From assembly GCA_017443265.1 (NCBI GenBank), contig JAFSOU010000048.1, positions 1 through 46,947 on the forward strand: a DNA stretch of 46,947 nt. The letters run 5' to 3'. The notes beneath the pieces are model-generated. The model was given only the letters and a program-made list of their open reading frames with translations. It was not told where the DNA came from and ran no database searches. Position 1 is the first letter of the stretch; every line of letters begins with the position of its first letter. This document shows positions 25,677 through 35,400 of the stretch, one piece after another. The position numbers were made by a program, and so were the translations under genes. The stretch comes from Bacteroidales bacterium (GTDB lineage: Bacteria > Bacteroidota > Bacteroidia > Bacteroidales > P3).

Positions 25677-26837
25677 ATGAGTTCGTTCTACGAAAATTTT
25701 ATTGCCGAAACCGATAATAATAATTCTACTTCGGAAAAAGGTTGGTCGAAAAGAGGTATAACTGTTAACGACACTTCTGTTTATACCGACTATCGTCTGT
25801 CGAAAAAACATCTCGGCTTCGCTCTGAAACAAAATGTAGAGGAGTTGGACCACCTACTTTCCTCGTTCGACAACAAATGGCAGCCTTTGAACGGAAAAAA
25901 ATTCTGGTTTACCAACTACGACGACCTTCTTCGCGGACTAAGGACCATTGTTTGGGACAAAAATGTAAAAAGTTATTTAATCGACGATAAAAACAGCTAC
26001 CTTTGGAGCGAGATAGGCCTTACCTCATTCCTCAAACGCGAAAAAGTGAAAGAAAACGAGGAGTGGCCCAACATACAGTTTTACGAAGTAAACAAACTCA
26101 TTGCCGACACAAACCAATTTCTTATTTTAGGCAACAAAAACACTATCAAGCGTTTAAACAACAATGTCATCAATATTTTTGTTGTTGGTATAGAACAGGT
26201 GTTGAAAAACATCGACGTTGCCGAACTGTATATCAAGATTAAAAAAGAGCAACGAGAGGCCGAGGGAGGCCATCTTTTTCCGATTTTTTACACACCGTCG
26301 TCGCAAAACAGGGACATACTTTTTATTCTCGACAATATGCGTAGCAACGTGATGCAGTATTCTAAACAGCGCAAAGCCCTTGCCTGCCTGCATTGCGGAC
26401 GTTGCAACGAGGTTTGTCCCGTGTTCCAGTGCTCCGGCGACAAAGCCTACGACAACATTTTTTCCGGCCCCATTGCCAGCGTGCTTCTCCCCCACCTCGA
26501 AACCATCGACGACTACAAGTTCGTATCCTACGCCTGCACCCTGTGCGGCAACTGCGAGAAAGTGTGCCCCGTGTCGCTGTCGTTGCGCGATATGATTATG
26601 GAAAACCGCAAATTCTTCCTCGAAAAGGGACATCTCTCCTTAGCCGAGAAACAACGTGTGAAAAAACTGCACAAAACCCTCCAGAACCGAAAAAAACTAA
26701 ACAAAGTAGCCATTCTCAAAAGCCTGAAAATGAGAAAAATGACTACCAAAGAGCTGCGCCGTAGCCGCAAACTGCCTAAATTCGAAAAACAATCGTTCAA
26801 CCAGCAATATATAAAGAAACTTAAAGAAAACAACTGA
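25677..26837 (+). CDS. LutB-like LUD-domain protein with two 4Fe-4S motifs
   Basis: 386 residues. The N-terminal 200 residues fit a LUD (lactate utilisation, DUF162) domain. Then CLHCGRCNEVCPVFQC (about 238-253) and CTLCGNCEKVCP (about 286-297) each supply a ferredoxin-type CxxCxxCxxxCP set. LutB proteins act with LutA and LutC in lactate oxidation, but neither partner is here and the protein is shorter than the usual LutB of about 460-480 residues. The C-terminus is a Lys/Arg-rich helix. It sits inside an rpiB-deoC operon, an unusual setting, so its electron donor or acceptor may differ. Confidence 0.85.
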   Translation: MSSFYENFIAETDNNNSTSEKGWSKRGITVNDTSVYTDYRLSKKHLGFALKQNVEELDHLLSSFDNKWQPLNGKKFWFTNYDDLLRGLRTIVWDKNVKSYLIDDKNSYLWSEIGLTSFLKREKVKENEEWPNIQFYEVNKLIADTNQFLILGNKNTIKRLNNNVINIFVVGIEQVLKNIDVAELYIKIKKEQREAEGGHLFPIFYTPSSQNRDILFILDNMRSNVMQYSKQRKALACLHCGRCNEVCPVFQCSGDKAYDNIFSGPIASVLLPHLETIDDYKFVSYACTLCGNCEKVCPVSLSLRDMIMENRKFFLEKGHLSLAEKQRVKKLHKTLQNRKKLNKVAILKSLKMRKMTTKELRRSRKLPKFEKQSFNQQYIKKLKENN

Positions 26838-26840
26838 TAT

Positions 26841-27689
26841 ATGGAAACTTACGAAAATGCAACTTTTCCGTTGCAACCCGCCGAAATCGACAAGGAGATA
26901 GAAAAAATTGTAGCCGAACAGCCCGCCGACCGTGGCGAAATGTTGCGTGCGCTGCTCCACAGCATCGACAACACCACCCTCGAGGGTGCCGACACCGACC
27001 AGCGCGTCATCGAGCTGTGCAACAAGTCGAAACGTTTTGCCGACCCCGCCAAAAACATACTCCCAGTGGCCGCCATTTGTGTGTATCCCACCTTTGCCAG
27101 CCTTGTAAAAAAGGAACTCAAAGGCACTGGCATCAACACCGCCTGTGTGGCAGGTGCCTTCCCTTCGGGACAGAGTCCGCTGCACGTTAAACTGGCCGAA
27201 ATAGACTATGCCATCGAGCAGGGCGCCGACGAGATAGATATGGTTATCAGTCGCGGAGCCATGCTGCAGGGCGACTACCAGCAGGTGTACGACGAAATTG
27301 CCGCCATACGCGAACTGTGCTGCAACGTGCATCTCAAAGTAATACTCGAAACCGGCGAGCTGCAAACCCCAGACCTCATCTACCGTGCCTCCAAAATGGC
27401 CATCGACGCCGGCGCCGACTTCATCAAAACCTCCACGGGCAAAATCTCCGTGGGTGCCACCTATCAGGCAGCCTATGTAATGCTTACCGCCATCGCCGAA
27501 AATCTCAAAGAAACCAAAAAAATGGTCGGTTTCAAGGCCGCCGGAGGTGTTTCTACCGTCGAACAGGCTATAGCTTACGCCCAAATGTTCAAAAAAATTG
27601 TAGGCGAAAAATATTTTTCAAACCAATGGTTTAGGATTGGCACCAGCCGTCTGACAGAGAAAATTTACAACGAAATTTTGGCTATTTGA
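26841..27689 (+). CDS. deoC: Deoxyribose-phosphate aldolase
   Basis: 282 residues. It splits 2-deoxyribose 5-phosphate into glyceraldehyde 3-phosphate and acetaldehyde through a Schiff base. The Schiff-base Lys196 is in GADFIKTSTGK, with Lys201 next to it. EIDMVISRGA and LKVILETGEL are other family blocks. The 40-residue N-terminal extension resembles the longer DeoC subgroup. It starts 3 bp after the LutB-like stop, so coupled expression is likely. Confidence 0.95.
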   Translation: METYENATFPLQPAEIDKEIEKIVAEQPADRGEMLRALLHSIDNTTLEGADTDQRVIELCNKSKRFADPAKNILPVAAICVYPTFASLVKKELKGTGINTACVAGAFPSGQSPLHVKLAEIDYAIEQGADEIDMVISRGAMLQGDYQQVYDEIAAIRELCCNVHLKVILETGELQTPDLIYRASKMAIDAGADFIKTSTGKISVGATYQAAYVMLTAIAENLKETKKMVGFKAAGGVSTVEQAIAYAQMFKKIVGEKYFSNQWFRIGTSRLTEKIYNEILAI

Positions 27690-27708
27690 TAATTTTTTCG
27701 TATTTTTG
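27678..27708 (+). promoter_or_regulatory. Promoter of the alpha-oxoamine synthase gene
   Basis: TTG (27678-27680), a 20-bp spacer, then TATTTTTG (27701-27708): a complete Bacteroidota-type promoter overlapping the end of deoC. Confidence 0.72.
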
Positions 27709-27740
27709 CACTTCATTATGGATATGAGTTTTAACAAATA

Positions 27741-28952
27741 GTGAGTACAAAAGCAGACGCACAGATGATAAAACCATTACGAAAAAAACTGTCACGGTAC
27801 ACGGCTCCGCAGGAGGCCAAAGCAATGGGAGTGTACCCCTATTTTCGCGAGATTTCCAGCGATCAGGACGCCGAAGTTACCATGAACGGCAAAAAAGTGC
27901 TGATGCTTGGCTCCAACAGCTATCTCGGACTTACCAACCACCCCAAAATCAAGGAGGCCGCCAAAGCCGCCATCGACAAATACGGCACAGGCTGCGCCGG
28001 CTCACCTTTCCTCAACGGAACTCTCGACATTCATATTGAGTTGGAAAACACCCTCGCCGAGTTTTTCGGCAAAGACGGCGTGATGCTCTTCTCCGCTGGT
28101 TTTCAGGCCAATAGCGGCACCATTCCCTGCATCCTCGGACGCAACGACTTCCTTATCTACGACGCCACCGACCACGCCTCCATCATCGAAGGACGCCGCA
28201 TGACCATCGCCAACGCCAACAAATACCGCCACAACGATATGGCCGACCTCGAACGTGTGTTGCAGAAATGTCCACTCGATGCAGGAAAACTGGTGGTTAC
28301 CGACGCCGTTTTCAGCATGGAAGGCGAAGTGGCCAAACTGCCCGAAATATCAGCCCTTTGCGAGAAATACCAAGCCACCCTGATGGTGGACGAAGCCCAC
28401 GGCCTCGGCGTTTTCGGCAAAGAAGGACGCGGCACCTGCGACCATTTCGGTCTGCTAGACAAAACCGACATCATTATGGGAACTTTCAGCAAGTCGCTGG
28501 CCTCCATAGGCGGTTTCATTGCTGCCGATGCCGATACCATCAACTATATGAAACATGACGTGCGGCCCTATATCTTCACCGCAAGCATAGCCCCCGCCGC
28601 CACTGCCGCAGTGTTGGCAGCCCTTAAGATAATGCGCTCCGAACCCGAAAGGCAGGAAAACCTGTGGCGTGTTACCAACCGCGCCCTCGAAGGCTTCCGC
28701 AACCTCGGTTTCGAAATAGGCAATACCGAAACCCCCATCATTCCGCTCTATGTGCGCGACAACGAAAAGACTTTCCGCGTTACCAAAATGCTCCTCGACG
28801 AAGGCGTTTTTGTAAACCCGGTTGTCTCGCCAGCCGTGGCTCCACACGATACCCTCATCCGTATCTCGTGGATGGCCACTCACACAGTGGAACAGGTGGA
28901 TTATGCTCTCGACAAAGTAAACAAATGTTTTAAAAAATTAGGACTTTTGTAA
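27741..28952 (+). CDS. Alpha-oxoamine synthase, probable serine palmitoyltransferase
   Basis: 403 residues from GTG 27741; ATG 27765 is an alternative start eight residues in. PLP enzyme of the family containing serine palmitoyltransferase, KBL and BioF. PLP-binding Lys251 is in GTFSKSLAS, VDEAHGLG gives Asp217 and His220, and DHASI gives His145. SNSYLGLTNHP and GSPFLNGT are conserved blocks. Bacteroidales make sphingolipids, and in Bacteroides this kind of protein joins serine to a fatty acyl-CoA. A GNAT-like gene 17 bp downstream and an SDR gene just after support the sphingolipid reading. KBL or BioF activity is the alternative, but no tdh or bio gene is near. Confidence 0.82.
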   Translation: MSTKADAQMIKPLRKKLSRYTAPQEAKAMGVYPYFREISSDQDAEVTMNGKKVLMLGSNSYLGLTNHPKIKEAAKAAIDKYGTGCAGSPFLNGTLDIHIELENTLAEFFGKDGVMLFSAGFQANSGTIPCILGRNDFLIYDATDHASIIEGRRMTIANANKYRHNDMADLERVLQKCPLDAGKLVVTDAVFSMEGEVAKLPEISALCEKYQATLMVDEAHGLGVFGKEGRGTCDHFGLLDKTDIIMGTFSKSLASIGGFIAADADTINYMKHDVRPYIFTASIAPAATAAVLAALKIMRSEPERQENLWRVTNRALEGFRNLGFEIGNTETPIIPLYVRDNEKTFRVTKMLLDEGVFVNPVVSPAVAPHDTLIRISWMATHTVEQVDYALDKVNKCFKKLGLL

Positions 28953-28969
28953 TAAATAAAAACGGACCG

Positions 28970-30088
28970 ATGAACATTAAGGTTAAAGAAGTTGAAAACC
29001 GCCGTGAACTAAAAAAATTCATCACTTTTCCAAACAAACTCTTCAAAAACGTTCCAACATACATACCGCCGCTTATATCCGATGAAATAGCCCTGCTTAC
29101 CGACAAAAACCCTTCGCTCGACCACTGTAGCCTCAAGTTGTGGCTCGCCTACCGCAATGGCGAAATTGTGGGACGTGTGGCGGCTATTATCAACCGCACT
29201 GTTAACCAAGTTTGGAACAAAAAAGCCGTGCGTTTCGGATGGTTCGACTTCATCGAGGATTTCGACGTATGCAAAATCCTGCTCGACAAGGTTATAGAAT
29301 ACGGACGCCAGCAAGGCATGAACCAGATAGAAGGTCCTTTCGGCTTTACCGACATGGACAAGGAGTGCTGGGTTATCGACGGGTTCGACAACTACCAGAA
29401 CATCAGTACTTTGTACAACCCCAAATACTATATCGATTTTATCGAAAGGCTCAACTACTCCATCGTTTGCCGTTGGCAGCAGTTCAAAATGCCGGCCTCG
29501 CAGCCAATCCCCGACAAGGTGGGACGCATAAACGAACTAATCCTCAAGCGCTACAACCTCAAGCTCCTCAAGTTCAAAAAACGCAGCGAGATAATGCCCT
29601 ACGCACGCAAGTTTTTCCTTACCATCAACGCCTCGTTCAAGGACCTGTACGACTTTGTCCCCCTCACCGACAAGGAGATAGACTGCTACATAAAACAGTA
29701 TTTCCCCTTTGTAAACCTGCAGTTTGCCAATTTTGTAGTGGACCAAGACGACAACCTTGTGGCCTTCGGTTTAAGCATACCCAGTCTTACCAAGGCTTTT
29801 CAAAAAGCCGGCGGCAAGCTGTTCCCCTTCGGATGGTACCATATACTGAAAGCATTACGAAAATTCGACGAGATAGACCTGCTCCTCAACGGCGTGCATC
29901 CCGACTGGCAGAAACGCGGCGTGCACTCCATCTACTACGCCGAGATGAACCGCAACGCACAGCTAAACAAGGTGAAATGGGCCTACACCAACCCCCAGAT
30001 TCTCGGCAACGAAGCCGAACGCGTGTGGGAAACCACCTACGACACCACCCCGCTGATGACACGAGCCATTTTCTCAAAAAATATTTAG
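28970..30088 (+). CDS. GNAT-like acyltransferase, candidate bacterial ceramide synthase
   Basis: 372 residues. The N-terminal 150 residues (VEVENRRELKKF-like start, LPNK/NVPTYIPPL, then GEIVGRVAAIINR and IEGPFGFTDMDKE) and the C-terminal half (GVHPDWQKRGVHSIYYAEM) fit a large GNAT-type acyltransferase of this phylum. It lies 17 bp after the putative serine palmitoyltransferase gene, so the two are almost surely co-transcribed. From work on Caulobacter I recall that bacterial ceramide synthase belongs to a GNAT-like family encoded beside spt. That makes N-acylation of the sphingoid base a reasonable hypothesis here, not a demonstrated function. Confidence 0.7.
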   Translation: MNIKVKEVENRRELKKFITFPNKLFKNVPTYIPPLISDEIALLTDKNPSLDHCSLKLWLAYRNGEIVGRVAAIINRTVNQVWNKKAVRFGWFDFIEDFDVCKILLDKVIEYGRQQGMNQIEGPFGFTDMDKECWVIDGFDNYQNISTLYNPKYYIDFIERLNYSIVCRWQQFKMPASQPIPDKVGRINELILKRYNLKLLKFKKRSEIMPYARKFFLTINASFKDLYDFVPLTDKEIDCYIKQYFPFVNLQFANFVVDQDDNLVAFGLSIPSLTKAFQKAGGKLFPFGWYHILKALRKFDEIDLLLNGVHPDWQKRGVHSIYYAEMNRNAQLNKVKWAYTNPQILGNEAERVWETTYDTTPLMTRAIFSKNI

Positions 30089-30208
30089 TGAACTGTGACC
30101 TGTGAGCTGTGAACTGAAATGGCCGCAGCCGTTAGTCATTGGTCCTTTGACTTTAGACCGTAGACCTTTCTAGTTCCGAATTCCGAATTCCACACTCCAA
30201 ACTGCAAA

Positions 30209-31018
30209 CTAAACTTTGTAGTAGTCCCTCAGGATCCACACAAAGAAATTTCCCGACACGAACCTCTTGAGCAGAACCGACAGTTTTTGCTCGAAATTAG
30301 CCACCACGTAGCGCATTTTCGGTTTCTTGGCATCAACTATCTTACAGATTTTTTTCGCAAGCACAGAGGGCTGTAAACCGCCGTTTTCCTCCTTTTCTAT
30401 GATGGCCAGCGAGCGTGCGTAGCTCTCGCGGTAGTCCTCGTTTTGCATCGTGGCTTCGGAGTTGTGGCGGCTGGCGGTGAAATTGGTGGCGAAGTCGCCC
30501 GGCTCCACCAACGAAACACGTATTCCGAACTGCCTCACCTCGGCGGCAAGGGCCTCGCTGTAGCCTTCTATTGCAAATTTCGAGGCGGAGTACCAGCCTT
30601 GGAACGGCAGCCCCATCACCCCGCCTATCGAGCTGATATTTATTATCTTGCCGCTGCGTTGGCGGCGCATCAAGGGCAGCACCTCGCGGCACACGTTGGC
30701 CATGCCGCGGAAATTGGTGCCCATCTGCAGCTGTATCTCCTCTTCGGTGGCAAGCTCTATGGCACCGCCTATGCCCATGCCGGCGTTGTTTATCAGCACG
30801 TCGATACGGCCCTCTTTGGCCATTATTTCTGCCACGGCCTGTTTTATGGTCTCGGGCTTGGTAACGTCCATCACAAGGTTGTTTATATTGTTGTTTCGCA
30901 ATATGTTACGACTTGTGCCGTAGATAATGTGTCCCTTCGAGCGCAGCATCTCGGCGGTAGCCTTGCCAAACCCCGACGAAACACCGGTTATAAGAATTAC
31001 TTTCTGCATTTTGTTCAA
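30209..31018 (-). CDS. Short-chain dehydrogenase/reductase
   Basis: 269 residues. TGVSSGFG (11-18) binds NAD(P), NNAG is at 77-80, the catalytic Ser is in INISSIGG, and Tyr143/Lys147 are in WYSASK. It is a classical SDR with the longer C-terminal tail seen in 3-ketosphinganine-reductase-like and retinol-dehydrogenase-like enzymes. It is convergent with the spt/GNAT pair 120 bp away, so reduction of 3-ketosphinganine is possible. A general SDR role is equally compatible with the sequence. The second in-frame ATG (31009) is an alternative start that would leave a longer leader after the promoter at 31030. Confidence 0.82.
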   Translation of the reverse strand: MNKMQKVILITGVSSGFGKATAEMLRSKGHIIYGTSRNILRNNNINNLVMDVTKPETIKQAVAEIMAKEGRIDVLINNAGMGIGGAIELATEEEIQLQMGTNFRGMANVCREVLPLMRRQRSGKIINISSIGGVMGLPFQGWYSASKFAIEGYSEALAAEVRQFGIRVSLVEPGDFATNFTASRHNSEATMQNEDYRESYARSLAIIEKEENGGLQPSVLAKKICKIVDAKKPKMRYVVANFEQKLSVLLKRFVSGNFFVWILRDYYKV

Positions 31019-31029
31019 TATTGATTTTG

Positions 31030-31037
31030 CAAAAGTA
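31030..31037 (-). promoter_or_regulatory. Promoter -7 box of the SDR gene
   Basis: TACTTTTG read on the minus strand, 11 bp before the first ATG; this predicts a very short leader. Confidence 0.55.
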
Positions 31038-31227
31038 CGATTTTTTTCGTGAATGGTGATTGGTGATTCGTGATTGGTTTAATATTTTTTCTCGAAATTA
31101 TTACCCGTATTCCCACAATATCTTATATTTCAGTTTTTTATAATCATTAATAATCTTATTCTAATTCCGAAATCATAAATCCGAATTGGCTTCGCCGAGC
31201 TAAAGGTTCCGAATTAAAAAAAAATCG

Positions 31228-31235
31228 TATCTTTG
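31228..31235 (+). promoter_or_regulatory. Promoter -7 box of acyltransferase gene
   Basis: TATCTTTG followed by a 195-bp leader. The leader contains a perfect hairpin, ATTTTTCGC (31396-31404) with GCGAAAAAT (31409-31417), ending 13 bp before the ATG. Confidence 0.65.
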
Positions 31236-31430
31236 CACTTGTAATAAACAACTCAAAATTCGCAAGTTGTCCGATAGGTGATTTTGGTGCCACTGCGTGG
31301 CAGAAATCGTGCAAATCGTTTCAAATCTTACAAATATATTTGTTCGATTTGTTCTTATTTGTCAGATTTCTCGCCGAAGGCGACAGAAAACACCTATTTT
31401 TCGCGACTGCGAAAAATAAAAACATCAACA

Positions 31431-32120
31431 ATGAACGAGCGTCATCGCAAAAAACGGCTTACGGCTTGGCGGTTTTTCCTCGCCCTGCCACGCAGTCTGT
31501 GGTACAACCTGCGTCTGTTGCCTTTCCGACAGGCCATACGTATGCCCATATTTGTTTCTTATCGTACTGTGGTTCAGAATGTTTCTGGCAAATTCATCCT
31601 TCATCCCGAAAAGCCGAGGATGGGTTTGGTGAAAATCGGTCTCGGCACCTGCCAATGTACCGATTTCCGTTACCATCGCACCATTTTGAATATCCGTGGC
31701 ATTTTCGACATCCTTGGCGAGTGCACCCTCGGCGCGGGCAGTGCGGTGGAGGTGGCCGAGAACGCCATCCTCACAGTGGGCAACAACTTCAACCTCGGTC
31801 CCAAGTCGCTGATAATATGCCACAAGGCCATGACTTTCGGCAACGACTTCCTCACTTCGTGGAACTGCACTCTTATGGACACCGACCAGCACAGCCTTGT
31901 CGACAGCGACGGCCAAATTACCAATCCCGACCGCGAAATCAGCGTTGGCAACAACGTGTGGCTCGGTTGTAACTGTTTGGTTACCAAAGGCACAACCCTT
32001 GCCGACAGCATCACCGTCGCCGCCGGAAGCACCCTCCACGGCTCCTACCCCGAACCCCGCACCGTCTTGGCCGGAAACCCTGCCACCATTGTCAAAAGAG
32101 GAGTGGAGAGGGGTAATTAG
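31431..32120 (+). CDS. Left-handed beta-helix acyltransferase
   Basis: 229 residues from ATG 31431 (MNERHRKKRL). An upstream ATG at 31278 opens the same frame but reads through leader repeats and is not protein-like. Irregular hexapeptide turns (GAGSAVEVAENAILTVGNNF, then ISVGNNVWLGCNCLVTKG and ITVAAGSTLHGSY) form the left-handed beta-helix of the LpxA/WcaF-type acetyltransferases. AGNPATIV near the end is the usual closing turn. It probably acetylates a sugar or acylates a surface glycan; no polysaccharide locus is adjacent. Confidence 0.82.
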   Translation: MNERHRKKRLTAWRFFLALPRSLWYNLRLLPFRQAIRMPIFVSYRTVVQNVSGKFILHPEKPRMGLVKIGLGTCQCTDFRYHRTILNIRGIFDILGECTLGAGSAVEVAENAILTVGNNFNLGPKSLIICHKAMTFGNDFLTSWNCTLMDTDQHSLVDSDGQITNPDREISVGNNVWLGCNCLVTKGTTLADSITVAAGSTLHGSYPEPRTVLAGNPATIVKRGVERGN

Positions 32121-32414
32121 TAATGAGCAATGAGTAATTAGTAATTGCTTGATAATTGACAATTAACAATTTACAATGAACAATGGATTTTAGTTTATAG
32201 TTTACAATTTATCGTTATTGCGAAGCTTTCGCCGATGGCGAAAAAATTTACAAGATTTACAAGATCTCGCGAAGCGAAGCTGAGCAGGAGAAAAAGTTGA
32301 AATGATTTATTGACATATTAACCATCCTTCATCACAAATCACTCATCACTGTTCACTGATCACAGTTCACTAAAAAAGTGTATCTTTGTATTTTGCACCG
32401 AAAAACATAACATT
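32121..32414. other. Gap filled with interspersed short repeats
   Basis: 294 bp with AATGAGTAATTAGTAATT and TTGACAATTAACAATTTAC repeats, a CAAGATTTACAAGATCTCG element (32251-32295) next to a hairpin TTTCGCC/GGCGAAA, and GTTCACTGATCACAGTTCAC (32351-32370). The promoter of the next gene is at 32381. No gene. Confidence 0.75.
32381..32388 (+). promoter_or_regulatory. Promoter -7 box of the DUF4175 gene
   Basis: TATCTTTG, 26 bp before the GTG start codon. Confidence 0.65.
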
Positions 32415-35400
32415 GTGTCCGACAACGATTTAATAATAACCAAGATAGACGCTTTCATCCGAAAATACAACAAAAGCCGGATGATAAAGGGCGGAATTTG
32501 TGTGGCGGCGCTGCTGCTCACGGCTTTTCTTGTGGCCGTTTTGTCGGAAAATTTCGCTTATTTCTCCACCACGGTGCGTACTGTCATCTTTTGGTTGTAT
32601 ATCGTCGCAGCTGTCACGTTGATAGCCGTTTACATCATCGTCCCTCTTGCCAAGATGCACCGCATAGGTAAGGTGCTGGACCGCGAGCAGGCTGCCGTGA
32701 TAATAGGGGAGCATTTCCCCGGAATTGGCGACAAACTTCTTAATCTACTGCAACTCAAAACGTTGTCCGAGACACAGGATTCCGACCTGCTCCTTGCCAG
32801 CATTGAGCAGAAGACCGCTGCCCTCTCCCCTCTCCCCTTTCGCTCGGCGGTGGACTTGAAACAAAACCGCAAGTACCTCAAATACCTGATTATCCCGCTG
32901 TTAGCCATTGTCGTGCTGCTTATCGCCGCCCCCACGCTCATCACTTCGCCGTCGGAGAGGATTCTGCACCACGGCACTTTCTACCAAAAGCCCGCCCCTT
33001 TCGCCTTCGAGCTCCTCTCCCACCCCCTGCAGGCCGTGAGGCAGGAAGATTTTCTTGTCCGAGTGGCCGTTGTTGGAAAAACCGTCCCCGACGAGGTTTT
33101 TGTAAATATCGGCAATCTTACCTATAAGATGAAAAAAGAGGATAAGGCCGAGTTCTCTTATCTTTTCAAGAATGTGCAGAAAACCGTCCAGTTCCATTTC
33201 GAGGCGGCGGGGGTGCAGTCGCAACCATTTGAACTCGAGGTGTTTCCGAAACCAGTTTTGTTGAATTTCGACGTACGGCTTACCTATCCTTCATACACAG
33301 GCCGTCCGTCCGAAACGCTTTCCAACGTAGGCGATTTCAGCGTGCCCGAAGGTACTGTGGTGCAGTGGTCTTTCCAAACGCAAAACGCTGACAATCTGTT
33401 TTTTGTTGCCGATACGGCAATTACAACCTTCACCCCCAACGGCAATGGGAGGCTTGTGGTGGATAAACGTCTCTTTTCATCGCTGAACTACGGTTTTTTC
33501 ACTTCCAACAATTATGTAAAATCCTCGGACACACTACGTTATACCATCACCGCAATTCCCGATGTGGCTCCCTCCATTGCCGTTGTGGAAACGCACGACT
33601 CGTTGCTGAACGACCGTGTGTTTTTCCGCGGACAAATAAAGGATGACTATGGTTTTTCGCGACTGGCCTTTACGTTGGAGAAATCATCGCCACAAAGCAG
33701 CCAAAAAATTGTGCAAACCTACAATTTGGCCTTGCAGAAAGGTGTATCGGCGCAAGAGTTTTATTACATTTTGAACGTTAACGAGTTACAGCTTGCCAAG
33801 GGCGAAACGTTGGAATATTATTTCGAAGTTTGGGACAACGATGGAATACACGGCCCCAAATCCACCAAATCTCAGGTTTTCCAGATGCGTATGCCTACCG
33901 AGCAAGAGGTTCAAAACCAGATAGATGCCAACAACGAAAGTATCCAGAACACCGGTGAGCTGTCGATGTCGGAGATTAAAAAGACTCAGCAGGAGATTGA
34001 CGAGCTGATGCGTAAACTCGTTGATAAAAAAGAACTTACGTGGCAGGACAAGAAAGACCTCGAACAGCTTGCCAAAAAACAGAAACAGCTGAAAAACGAC
34101 ATAGCCCGAATGCAGGAGCAAATACGGCAGAACAACGCTTTCCAACAGCAGTATCACCAGCAGAGCGAGGCAATTATGGAAAAACAGCGTCAGTTGGAAC
34201 AGCTCTTCCAACAGCTGATGTCCGACGAGATGAAAGAGCTGATGAAGGAGATAGACAAGTTGCTGAATGACAGCGATAAAGACAAGCTTCAGGAGGCGTT
34301 GGAGAATATCAAACTGAAGAACGACGACATCGAGAAACAACTCGACCAGAACCTCGAACTGATGAAACGTCTCGAAGCAGAGAAGATGGTGGAAAACGCC
34401 ATCCAGAAAGCCGAGGAGCTTGCACAGAAACAGCGCGATTTGGCCAAGGAGTCGGAAAAGGCCTCCAAAAAAGATGCCGCAAAGCTGTCGCAGAAACAGG
34501 AGCAACTCGGCAAGGAGTTCAAGGAGCTACAGCAGTCGCTCGACAAAGCTCAGGAGCAGCTACGTCAGCTGGAGGACTCCCCCACCCTGCGCCGCGACAA
34601 AAGCCTTGAAAAACAGATAGAAAACCAGCAGAACAACGCCAAACAAAACCTCGACAAAGGCAAGAACAAAAACGCTTCGCAAAACCAGAAGCAAGCTGCC
34701 GACGACCTCGACAAGCTCTCCAACCAGCTGGCCGAAAGCATGGTGGACATGGAGCAGGAGGACCTCGCCGAAGATGTTGAGACCATCCGCCAGCTGCTGA
34801 AAAACATCGTCACCCTCTCCTTCAATCAGGAGGAACTTATCGACGACCTGAACAAGACTTACATACAAGATGTTAGGTATCAAACTATTATCAACCGCCA
34901 AAACCGTATCAAGAGCGACTTCGTGGCGGTGGAGGACTCCTTGCGGGCCATCGCCAAACGGCAGATAAAGGTGGCTCCGATGATTAGCAAAGAGGTGTCG
35001 GCCATCAACACCAACATCTCCTATTCACTGCGCGATTTGTTGCGGCTAAACCAAAATTATTACGGCCAAAGCAAGAACACAGGTGCCTCGCGCTCAATGC
35101 AATACGCCGTTACCTCGTTGAACAACCTCGCCCTTGTCCTTGCCGAATCCCTCGACCAGATGCAACAGCAGATGCGGCAGAACAACCAGCAGAAAAAATC
35201 GGGTAGCTGCAAGAAATCCGGCACCTGCAACAACCCAAGTCAGGGCAATTCGGGCAAGAAACCCTCGCCCAAGACTATGAAACAGCTTCAGGATGCGTTG
35301 AACAAACAACTCGAAGCCCTTAAAAAACAGATAGATAGCAAAGGCAAGCAACAGGGCGGCAGCCGGCAGAACTCCGAATTCAGCGAGCAGTTTGCCAAAA

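Noticed and set aside
31278..31430. Extended start of the acyltransferase
   Set aside because: It would read through leader repeats and a hairpin; the ATG at 31431 follows the hairpin and begins a typical N-terminus.
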